Assembly: GCA_003222275.1 (NCBI GenBank)
Contig: QHVJ01000153.1
Span: 1 to 46,731 of the forward strand
Reading direction: 5' to 3'
From: Acidobacteriota bacterium
Lineage (GTDB): Bacteria; Acidobacteriota; Vicinamibacteria; Fen-336
Length of the DNA stretch: 46,731 nucleotides
A model generated the notes under the pieces. It worked only from the letters and a program-made list of their open reading frames with translations, was not told the origin of the DNA and made no database searches. The first letter of the stretch is position 1. Each line of letters opens with the position of its first letter. Of this stretch, positions 26,222-33,854 are shown piece by piece. Made by a program: the position numbers and the translations under genes.

Positions 26222-26260
26222 CCCCTCTCCCTCCTGAGGGAGAGGGGCGGGGGTGAGGGT
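26222..26260. repeat. Interspersed palindrome CCCCTCTCCCTC-CT-GAGGGAGAGGGG plus GTGAGGG tail
   Basis: A perfect 12-bp inverted repeat with a 2-nt loop (26222-26247) is followed by CGGGGGTGAGGG. From memory, CCCTCACCCC..CCCTCTCCC palindromes of this kind are scattered through many bacterial genomes as intergenic repeats. This copy fills the whole gap between the isomerase stop and the rhaT start and would form a stem right before the rhaT start codon. Confidence 0.75.
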
Positions 26261-26261
26261 G

Positions 26262-27350
26262 ATGGACACCAACCCGGCGCTCGGCGTCACGCTTCACGCC
26301 ATCGGCGGCCTCGCCGCGGCCAGCTTCTACATCCCCTACAAGGGGGTGAAGGGCTGGTCGTGGGAGACCTACTGGCTCGTGGGCGGCGTCTTCAGCTGGA
26401 TCGTCGCGCCGTGGGCGTTCTCGCTGGCGATCCTTCCCCAGACGATGGAGATCCTCCGCGATGCCGGCCGCGCGCCGCTCCTCTGGACGTTCTTCTTCGG
26501 CGTCCTCTGGGGAGTGGGCGGGCTGACCTTCGGCCTCACCATGCGCTACCTCGGTATCGCGCTCGGCTACGCCATCGCGCTCGGGCTTTGCGCTGCGTTC
26601 GGGACGCTGATGCCGCCTCTCGTCAGCGGCCAGCTGGGCGAGATCCTCTCGCACGGCCCGGGGCAGGTCGTCGTGCTGGGCGTCCTGGTGTGCCTGGCCG
26701 GCATCGCCGTCAGCGGCCGCGCGGGGATCCGGAAGGAAGGCGAGCTCTCCGAAGCGCAGAAGAAGGCGGTGGTGGCGGAGTTCAGCCTGGGCCGGGGGAT
26801 GGCGGTCGCGGTGGCGTGCGGGGTCATGAGCGCCTCCATGGCCTACGGCATCGCCGCCGGCAAGCCCGTCGCCGAAGCCGCGCTCGCGCACGGCGCGCCT
26901 TCGCTCTGGCAGAACCTGCCCGTCCTGATCGTGATCCTGGCCGGCGGCTTCCTGACCAACGTCGTGTGGTGCGTGTTCCTGGCCATCAAGAACCGCTCGG
27001 GCGGCGACTACGCTCGCGGCGGCGCTCCGCTCGCCGCCAACTATCTCCTCTGCGCGCTCGCGGGTCTCACGTGGTACCTCCAGTTCTTCTTCTACGGCAT
27101 GGGCACGACGCGCATGGGCCGCTACGACTTCTCGAGCTGGACCCTCCACATGGCCAGCATCATCATCTTCAGCACCGCGTGGGGCATCGCCCTGCACGAG
27201 TGGAAGGGAACCACACCGGGCACCCGAGGGCTCGTGGCCGCCGGCCTGGCCCTCCTGATAGCGTCGACGGTGATCGTCGGCTACGGAAACTATCTCGCCG
27301 CCCGCTCACCCGCCTTGTCCACTTCGTCGCGACACGCTCTCGCCGAATAG
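26262..27350 (+). CDS. rhaT: L-rhamnose:proton symporter RhaT
   Basis: This inner-membrane carrier of 362 residues with about ten helices imports L-rhamnose (and lyxose in E. coli) with protons. Conserved stretches include ALGVTLHAIGGLAAASFYIP, GWSWETYWLVGG, LWGVGGLTFGLTMRYLGIALG, GLTWYLQFFFYGMG and FSSWTLHMAS, all aligning with the enterobacterial protein as I remember it. I choose ATG 26262; a GTG at 26253 lies inside the upstream repeat. Its stop overlaps the ribosome site of the next gene. This is the firmest indicator that the operon handles rhamnose or a close analogue. Confidence 0.94.
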   Translation: MDTNPALGVTLHAIGGLAAASFYIPYKGVKGWSWETYWLVGGVFSWIVAPWAFSLAILPQTMEILRDAGRAPLLWTFFFGVLWGVGGLTFGLTMRYLGIALGYAIALGLCAAFGTLMPPLVSGQLGEILSHGPGQVVVLGVLVCLAGIAVSGRAGIRKEGELSEAQKKAVVAEFSLGRGMAVAVACGVMSASMAYGIAAGKPVAEAALAHGAPSLWQNLPVLIVILAGGFLTNVVWCVFLAIKNRSGGDYARGGAPLAANYLLCALAGLTWYLQFFFYGMGTTRMGRYDFSSWTLHMASIIIFSTAWGIALHEWKGTTPGTRGLVAAGLALLIASTVIVGYGNYLAARSPALSTSSRHALAE

Positions 27351-27360
27351 GAGGCCGATC

Positions 27361-28866
27361 GTGGAACACAAACGCCGCCTGTCCCTCCTCGTCCTGGTCT
27401 TCGCGTCGACCTCCGTCATTCCGTCCCCCGCGGCGGACCCCTCCGGCAAGGTGACCGCGAGCTGGGACAAGGTCACGCGAGTCTCGCAGACGACACCCAC
27501 GCTGCAGGTCGTGGTGAACCCGCCGCTGCGGCGGGGGACGCCGGTCCACGACAATGCTTTCAAGGCGCTGCGCGACCTGCAGGCCGACTACGTCCGTTAC
27601 GTGCCCTGGCTTCCGTATCCGAAGCTGGGCGTGGCGGAGCTGGAGCCGCCGAAGGACGGCCAGACGTCGTGGGACTTCTCGCTCATCGATCCCATGACCG
27701 TCGACTTCCTGGAAGCGACCAAGGGCCATTCGGTGATCCTCAACTTCAGCACGATCCCGGCCTGGCTGCACAAGAGCGACAAGCCGGTCGCCTATCCCGA
27801 CGACGCGAACCAGGTGACGTGGACCTACACGCAGCGGGGCGAGCCGCGCGACCCGAGCTTCAAGGAGATCGCCGACTACTACGCGCGGCTCCTCGCCTGG
27901 TACACGCAGGGCGGCTTCACCGACGAGCTCGGCAAGCGCCACGAATCCGGCCACCACTACCAGGTCTCCCACTGGGAGGTCTTGAACGAGCCCGACCTGG
28001 AATACCCGGCGGACGCGCAGACGTACACGCGGCTCTACGACGCCGTGGTCGACGCCATGCGGAAGGTCCAGCCGCAGACGAAGTTCGTGGGTGCCTCGCT
28101 CGCGTTCCCGAGCGGCAACCCGGCCTTCTTCGAGTACTTCCTGAACCATGCCCACCACAAGCCCGGCATCCCACTCGACTTCATCTCCTATCACTTCTAC
28201 GCCGTGCCCTCGCCCGACGAGACGCCCGCGACCCAGGAGCACACGTTCTTCGCCCAGGCCGACGGGTTCCTGAACGTCGTGCGCTACGTCGAGTCGATCC
28301 GCAAGCGGCTGTCGCCGTCGACGAAGACGACCATCAACGAGATCGGGGCCATCTCCGCGGAGGACCTGACGCAGGGCGAGCCGGGATACGTCTTCAAGCC
28401 CATCCCGGACTCCTACTGGGGCCTCGTGAGCGCGATGTACGCCTACATCTTCGGCCAGCTCTCCCACATCGGCGTCGACGTGGCCGGCGAGTCGCAGCTC
28501 GTGGGGTATCCCACCCAGTTCCCGAGCGTGTCGATGGTCGACTGGGCCGACGGCCGGCCCAACGCGCGCTACTGGGTGCTGAAGCTGCTGAAGGACAACT
28601 TCGGTCCGGGCGACAAGCTCGTGGAGACGAGCGTCGACAACCGCTACGTGTACGCGCTGGGAGCGATCAAGAGCGACGGCAAGCGCCGCGTCCTGCTCGT
28701 CAACAAGCGGAACCGGCCGTTCGAGATCACCGTCCCCGGCGCGAGCGGGGGTCAGATGGACCGGGTGGACCAGACGACGGCTCTCCAGCCGCCGGCTTCG
28801 ACGAAGCTGACGGACGACAAGCTCACGCTGGGCGGCTTCGGGGTGGCGGTGGTCACGCTGCCGTAG
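27361..28866 (+). CDS. GH39-like (clan GH-A) glycoside hydrolase, secreted, copy B
   Basis: This 501-residue paralogue of the gene at 23217 differs at about 11 of 98 residues over the first catalytic stretch by eye. The same WEVLNE and INEIGA catalytic segments are present, with Pro-Asp after NE instead of Val-Asp, and the signal peptide differs (LSLLVLVFASTSVIPSPA). The GTG start has AGGAGG 6 nt upstream, overlapping the rhaT stop. It is fourth gene of the operon, 15 bp before the GHL6-like gene. The differences cluster around the acid/base loop and the C-terminal domain, so the two copies may cut different linkages. Confidence 0.84.
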   Translation: MEHKRRLSLLVLVFASTSVIPSPAADPSGKVTASWDKVTRVSQTTPTLQVVVNPPLRRGTPVHDNAFKALRDLQADYVRYVPWLPYPKLGVAELEPPKDGQTSWDFSLIDPMTVDFLEATKGHSVILNFSTIPAWLHKSDKPVAYPDDANQVTWTYTQRGEPRDPSFKEIADYYARLLAWYTQGGFTDELGKRHESGHHYQVSHWEVLNEPDLEYPADAQTYTRLYDAVVDAMRKVQPQTKFVGASLAFPSGNPAFFEYFLNHAHHKPGIPLDFISYHFYAVPSPDETPATQEHTFFAQADGFLNVVRYVESIRKRLSPSTKTTINEIGAISAEDLTQGEPGYVFKPIPDSYWGLVSAMYAYIFGQLSHIGVDVAGESQLVGYPTQFPSVSMVDWADGRPNARYWVLKLLKDNFGPGDKLVETSVDNRYVYALGAIKSDGKRRVLLVNKRNRPFEITVPGASGGQMDRVDQTTALQPPASTKLTDDKLTLGGFGVAVVTLP

Positions 28867-28881
28867 CAAGATGGGGTCCCC

Positions 28882-31023
28882 ATGCGTCGCCGGGAATTCC
28901 TCGCCGGCGCGGCCGGCGCGGCGGTGTCGGTAGGTTCCCGCTCGCGCGCGGCCGAAGCGGCGGTCGACGAGGCCCCGTTCGATCGCGCAATGCGCTGGGG
29001 CCAGCTCGCGTTCGTCGAGAACGATCCCGGCCGTTACGACCGGGACTTCTGGCTCGACTATTTCCGGCGCACCCATCTGGACGCGGTGACGCTGAGCGCG
29101 GGCGGCGTCGTCGCCTTCTATCCGACGAAGATACCGTTCCATCACCGCAGCGCCTGGATGGCCGAAGGGACCGATCCGTTCGGGGACCTGGCTGATGCCT
29201 GCCGGCGGCTCGGCATGCTCGTTCTCGCGCGCGTGGACCCGCACGCCGTCTACCCTGACGCGGGGGCGGCCCACCCCGAGTGGATTGCGGTGGGGGAGGA
29301 CGGCAAGCCGCGGCGCCATTGGGCGAACGCGGAGCTGTGGGTCACCTGTGGGCTGGGTCCATACAATTTCGAGCACGTGACGGAGATCCTGCGCGAGATC
29401 GCCACGATCTACGACGTGCAGGGGATCTTCGCCAACCGCTGGGCGGGAAGCGGCCCCTGCTATTGCGAGAGCTGTCGCCGCAACTTCAAGGCGGCGTCGG
29501 GCCGGGAGCTGCCGGGCTCGCGCTCCGACGACCCCGCGCGCCGGCCGTACCTGCTCTGGCGGCGGCAGAGGCTGCTCGAGCTGTGGGACGTGTGGGACGC
29601 GGCCATCCGCGAGCGGAGGCCGGGGGCGCGCTTCATCCCCAACGGACCTCCCGGCCTCGAGAGCGCGCGGCGCGCGCCATTCCTGGCCGTGGACCAGCAG
29701 GCGCGGCGCGGCCTCACGCCGCCCTGGGCCTTCGGGCGCTCGGCCAAGCAATATCGCGCGGTGATGGGGCGCAAGCCGGTGGCGGGCCTCTTCAGCGTGG
29801 GCGTCGAGGAGCCGTACCGCTGGAAGGACTCCGTGCAGGCCGGCCCCGAGGTTCGCATCTGGGCCCTCGACGGCATCGCCAACGGCTTCCGGCCCTGGTT
29901 CGCCAAGTTTTCGGCGGTGCTCTACGACCGCCGCTGGCTCAAGACGGTCGAGGACCTCTATGCGTGGCACCACCGGAACGAGCGCTACCTCCGGAACGAG
30001 GCGCCGATCGCCCGCGTGGCCCTCGTCTACTCCGAGCAGACCCGCGACTTCTACGGGAAGGACGAGGCCGAGGCGAAGGTGGACGACCACGTCAAGGGGA
30101 TGTATCAGGCCCTGCTCGAAGCCCGCGTCCCCTTCGAGATGATCCACGACGCTTTCCTCGATCCGGACCCCCTCGACCGGTTCAAGCTCCTCGTCCTGCC
30201 CAACGTGGCCGCGCTGTCCGAGGACCAGTGCCGCCGCTTCATCGAGTACGTCGCGCGCGGCGGGAGTCTCCTCGCCACCTTCGAGACTTCCCTGTACGAC
30301 GAGACGGGCGCGCCGCGGAAGGAGTTCGGCTTGAGCAGCCTCTTCCAGGTGGCTTTCGAGGGGCAGGTGGAGCGCCGCGTGCAGAACTCGTACCTAGCCC
30401 TGAACCACGAGACGCACCACCCGCTCCTCGCCGGGCTCGAGGACGCGCTCCGCATCATCAACTCCGTGCAGCGCGTGCACGTCCGGCCGCAGGCGGCGTT
30501 CCCTTCACCGGTGACCCTCATCCCGTCCTACCCCGACCTGCCGATGGAGCACGTGTTTCCGCGAGTCCCGCCCACCGACGAGCGGCAGGTCTACCTGCGG
30601 GAGCTCGGCCACAGCCGCGTCGTCTACTTTCCCGGGGACATCGACCGCACGTTCTGGGAGGTGCTGTCCGGCGACCACGCGCGGCTCCTCGGCAACGCCG
30701 TGGAGTGGGCCACGAACGAGGAGCGGCCGGTGGCGGTGACGGGCCCGGGCCTTCTGGACGTGGCCGCCTGGCGCCAGAAGGAGTCGCTGACCGTCCACCT
30801 CGTGAACCTCACGAACCCGATGACGATGAAGGGGCCGTTCCGCGAGTTCGTGCCCGTGGGTCCTCTCACGGTGAAGGTCCGTCTGCCCGAGGGCGTCCGG
30901 CCGCGCCGCGTCCACCTCCTCGTGGCGGGGACGGTCCCGCACGTTGAGGAAGCGGCCGGCGCCCTGACCGTGACCGTGCCCTCGGTCCGCGACCACGAGG
31001 TCGTGGCCGTGGACGTCTCGTAG
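28882..31023 (+). CDS. Tat-exported GHL6/beta-galactosidase-trimerisation-domain protein
   Basis: This 713-residue protein has a twin-arginine signal (RRREFLAGAAGAAVS). An N-terminal TIM-barrel region (FDRAMRWGQLAFVENDPGRYD, LDAVTLSAGGVVAFYPTK, DVQGIFANRWAG) resembles hypothetical glycosyl hydrolase family 6. It contains a CYCESCRRNF cluster that could bind a metal. The middle region (VYSEQTRDFYG, FKLLVLPNVAALS, FIEYVARGGSLLATFETSLYDE) matches the beta-galactosidase trimerisation fold, and a beta-sandwich ends the chain. Activity in this family is uncharacterised. As the last gene of the rhaT operon it is likely to process the same glycan. It converges on the next gene with a 3-bp gap. Confidence 0.8.
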   Translation: MRRREFLAGAAGAAVSVGSRSRAAEAAVDEAPFDRAMRWGQLAFVENDPGRYDRDFWLDYFRRTHLDAVTLSAGGVVAFYPTKIPFHHRSAWMAEGTDPFGDLADACRRLGMLVLARVDPHAVYPDAGAAHPEWIAVGEDGKPRRHWANAELWVTCGLGPYNFEHVTEILREIATIYDVQGIFANRWAGSGPCYCESCRRNFKAASGRELPGSRSDDPARRPYLLWRRQRLLELWDVWDAAIRERRPGARFIPNGPPGLESARRAPFLAVDQQARRGLTPPWAFGRSAKQYRAVMGRKPVAGLFSVGVEEPYRWKDSVQAGPEVRIWALDGIANGFRPWFAKFSAVLYDRRWLKTVEDLYAWHHRNERYLRNEAPIARVALVYSEQTRDFYGKDEAEAKVDDHVKGMYQALLEARVPFEMIHDAFLDPDPLDRFKLLVLPNVAALSEDQCRRFIEYVARGGSLLATFETSLYDETGAPRKEFGLSSLFQVAFEGQVERRVQNSYLALNHETHHPLLAGLEDALRIINSVQRVHVRPQAAFPSPVTLIPSYPDLPMEHVFPRVPPTDERQVYLRELGHSRVVYFPGDIDRTFWEVLSGDHARLLGNAVEWATNEERPVAVTGPGLLDVAAWRQKESLTVHLVNLTNPMTMKGPFREFVPVGPLTVKVRLPEGVRPRRVHLLVAGTVPHVEEAAGALTVTVPSVRDHEVVAVDVS

Positions 31024-31026
31024 GGC

Positions 31027-32724
31027 TCAGTTCTTCCCCTGGTCGTGGGGCACGACGCAGGTCGCGGTCACCGTCCGTGTGTTGTCGGCACGGTCCGTGG
31101 CGGTGGCCGTGATCGTGTACGCGCGGTCCCCGCCGTTGCCCCGCCGTTCGGCGCGCAGGTAGACCGCGAATCCGCCCGCGCCGTCCGCCTCCACGAGGAC
31201 GTCGTCCGGGCTCGACGGGTCGCTGTTCGTCGCCGTCACCCGGAGCGCGCCCGGGGCGACGCCGGACAAGGCGTCGCTCGCGGTCACGACCGCAACCTGC
31301 CGCATCCCGTGGTTGGGCGGCCAGAGGCTGCAGTCGGCGGAAGGAAGGCCGTTGACCTGGGGCTGGGTGCCGTCGAGGCGGACGGTGAGCTCCTTCGCGG
31401 CCTCGTCGTTTCCGGCCGCGTCGGTGGCGAAGTAGGTGAGGGTGGTGATCCCCGGCGTCGTGACGTCGACGGACGCCGCGTGTCCGGCCACGACCTGCAC
31501 GTCGCTGGCCTGCGCCCCGGCGAGGGAGTACTGGAGCTGGTCGACCCATCCGAGCAGGTCGCCCGCGTTCCCGCTGCGGGAGTCGGTGGCGTCGAGGCTC
31601 ACGTGGACGCTCGTGTTGTTCCAACCGTTCGCGTTGGCGGCGGGCGAGGCGGTCGCGGCCGAGACGGGATCGATCCCATCCGAGTAGACGGCGAGGCTGC
31701 TCGCTTCCGATCGCCCGGGCGCGGGGTCGCTCGACACGTTGATGACGCTCCGCGCGCCGTCCACGGGATCCTGCAGGGCCATGCTCGTGGAGCCGCCGCC
31801 GTCGAGGTTGAGGGCGTTCCAGACGCCGTAACCGAGCAGCACGTCGGCGACCTCGCCGACCCGCATGCCCTGGCTGCGCTCATCTTCGTCCATGAAAATG
31901 GTCGGCCGGACGTCCACCGTGAACAGCACGAGGGTCTTGTTGTCCCGGGTCAAGCCGATGGCGGAGCGGGCGTTGACGAGGTTGTACCAGGAGTTGCTGT
32001 TCGAGTAGTTGTTGTTTCCGGGACCGATGAGCGGCGCATCGGGATGGGCGGCGTCGCGATACAGCGGGATCGATTTGACGCCGTCGGTGATGATCTGGGC
32101 CGAGCCCGCCAGGGCGTTGTACAGCGTGACGTTCTCCAGGACGTGCTTCCCGTCCGCGAACGCGGGATCGCGGTGGACGACGCTCGCGTTGTTCTCGCGG
32201 TCGATGTTGATGGCGGGGGAGTCGGCCACGATCGCGTAGATCTGAAAGGGGGTCTCGAACGCGGAGTAGACGTTGCCCCGCGACGCGGCCAGCCCGATCA
32301 GGTACGCCCAGGCCCCCTGGTTGCTCCCGGCCGGAACGGGAAAGGGGGCGAAGAAGTGGCTGTTGATGGCCACCTGCCCGTGCGCGGCTTCGAGGTACTG
32401 CAGCGTGCCCTGCCGGACAGTCTCGAACGGGGGATACGGAATCGGCCAGCCGGGCGTCCCGAAGTTGTCCGTCGGGAGGTCCTTGCCTTCGGGGGTCATC
32501 TTGAAGCGGATCTCGGGCGCGTTCAGGTCGACGAGCACGATGTTCATCTTCACCTGCCGCAGCGGGTTCGCGTTCGGCGCCGGAAGCGGGATGATCTCCT
32601 TCCGCTTGATGAGGGTGATGCCGGGATAAGGATGGGTGACGACCTCCGCGGCGCGGAGGCCCGAGGACCAGCAAAACACGGCCACGGCCGCGGTAGAGAT
32701 GACGCGGCCCGCGCGAAGGGACAT
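31027..32724 (-). CDS. Phosphodiester glycosidase family (NAGPA-like) secreted protein
   Basis: This exported protein of about 565 residues has a Sec signal ending at RAAEVV. The central domain contains VAINSHFF, GLTRDNKTLVLFTVD and NLDGGGSTSMAL, the last being the hallmark of the family that removes sugar-1-phosphodiester caps. The C-terminal part has bacterial Ig-like and HYR-like repeats (TYFATDAAGNDEA, LWPPNHGMRQV, ITATATDRADN). The ATG at 32724 has GGAGG five nt upstream, which favours it over the TTG at 32736 in the track. The substrate is unknown. It is flanked by the rhamnose operon and GH106, so a cap on plant or bacterial glycans is possible. Confidence 0.84.
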   Translation of the reverse strand: MSLRAGRVISTAAVAVFCWSSGLRAAEVVTHPYPGITLIKRKEIIPLPAPNANPLRQVKMNIVLVDLNAPEIRFKMTPEGKDLPTDNFGTPGWPIPYPPFETVRQGTLQYLEAAHGQVAINSHFFAPFPVPAGSNQGAWAYLIGLAASRGNVYSAFETPFQIYAIVADSPAINIDRENNASVVHRDPAFADGKHVLENVTLYNALAGSAQIITDGVKSIPLYRDAAHPDAPLIGPGNNNYSNSNSWYNLVNARSAIGLTRDNKTLVLFTVDVRPTIFMDEDERSQGMRVGEVADVLLGYGVWNALNLDGGGSTSMALQDPVDGARSVINVSSDPAPGRSEASSLAVYSDGIDPVSAATASPAANANGWNNTSVHVSLDATDSRSGNAGDLLGWVDQLQYSLAGAQASDVQVVAGHAASVDVTTPGITTLTYFATDAAGNDEAAKELTVRLDGTQPQVNGLPSADCSLWPPNHGMRQVAVVTASDALSGVAPGALRVTATNSDPSSPDDVLVEADGAGGFAVYLRAERRGNGGDRAYTITATATDRADNTRTVTATCVVPHDQGKN

Positions 32725-32809
32725 CGGCGCCTCCAATTTTTCCAGGTTGGACGAATGTTAGACTCGCTCCGTCCCGAGTCAAGGGCTTTCTCGCCGCAGA
32801 GGAGGCACC

Positions 32810-33841
32810 ATGCATTTCCGTGGATTGCTGGGCGCCGGGCTCGCCGTGGCGCTCGCCGCCGCCTCCGCAGCGTGGGCGGCGACGCCGGCGTCGGTGCCGG
32901 TCTTCCTGCGCAGCGTGGTGAGCTTCACCGACGCCGACATCGCCTCCGTGGACGCCGGCCGCGTCGTGGCCAAACAGCTTCCCGCCGCCGACAAGGCGGA
33001 GATCGCCGCCTTCGGCGCCGTCCGCGTGCAGGCCGACAAGGCCGCGGCGCTGCGGCGGTTCCGCGAGATCGAGTTCGTGCGCCGCGCGCCCTCCGTGCTC
33101 GAATCGGGATGGTTCAGCAAGCCGCCCAGGCCCGCCGACCTCGAGGGCTTGACGCTCGAGGACGCCGACGTCGAGGCCGCGCGCAAGTGCCGCCCCGGCG
33201 ACTGCGCGCTCAAGCTCGCCAGTTCGGCGATGGACCGCATCCGGACCGAGCTGGCGGGGCCGGCGGCGCAGGCGAAGCCGAAGGCCACCGCCCTCGTGAG
33301 GCAGATGCTGGTGGAGTACGTGGCCGCCTACCAGACCGGGGGCATCGGCGCGCTGGCCACGTACAACGACAAGGACAAGCCCCAGGAAGCGCCGGCGGAG
33401 TTCCGGAAGCTGCTCGCGGCGTCGCCTTTCCTCGTCGAGTACGTTCCCGAGTTCCACCGATACGTGGAGGAGTACCCGCAGGAACGCCTCGCGGGAGCCG
33501 AAGACTTCTTCTACTGGACGAAGGACAAGTTCGGGCCCAAGCCGACGATCTCGGTGTACCACCTGACGGTCTGGCAAGACCCGCGGAACCCCGGCCGGAC
33601 CGTCGTGTGCTCGAAGCGGATCTACGCCAGCCACTACTTCCAGTCGGGCCTCGACCTCGTCGCGCTCGTGGACGCGCCCGCCGGCCAGAAGGGCTTCTAC
33701 CTGATGGACCTCCATCGCGTGCGGATCGATCCGCCGACGGGAATGCTGTCGGGAGTGCTGCTGGGGAAGATCCGGGGCGGGATCGAGACCGCCGTCACCG
33801 AGCGCTTGACGACGGCCAAGGCCCTCGCCGAGAAGGAATGA
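32810..33841 (+). CDS. Secreted protein of unknown function
   Basis: I recognise no family for this 343-residue protein. A clear Sec signal ends at AWAATPA. Two Cys (CRPGDC near residue 126) could form a disulfide. The rest is soluble mixed alpha/beta with conserved-looking stretches FREIEFVRRAPSVLESGWFSKP, YNDKDKPQEAPAEFRKLLA and RIYASHYFQSGLDLVALVD. A strong GAGGAGG ribosome site precedes the ATG. It sits divergently from the phosphodiester glycosidase and 13 bp before the GH106 gene, so it is probably cotranscribed with the rhamnosidase. Similar orphan proteins occur in acidobacterial genomes from memory, but the function is not known. Confidence 0.78.
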   Translation: MHFRGLLGAGLAVALAAASAAWAATPASVPVFLRSVVSFTDADIASVDAGRVVAKQLPAADKAEIAAFGAVRVQADKAAALRRFREIEFVRRAPSVLESGWFSKPPRPADLEGLTLEDADVEAARKCRPGDCALKLASSAMDRIRTELAGPAAQAKPKATALVRQMLVEYVAAYQTGGIGALATYNDKDKPQEAPAEFRKLLAASPFLVEYVPEFHRYVEEYPQERLAGAEDFFYWTKDKFGPKPTISVYHLTVWQDPRNPGRTVVCSKRIYASHYFQSGLDLVALVDAPAGQKGFYLMDLHRVRIDPPTGMLSGVLLGKIRGGIETAVTERLTTAKALAEKE

Positions 33842-33854
33842 AGCGGCGCTGAGA

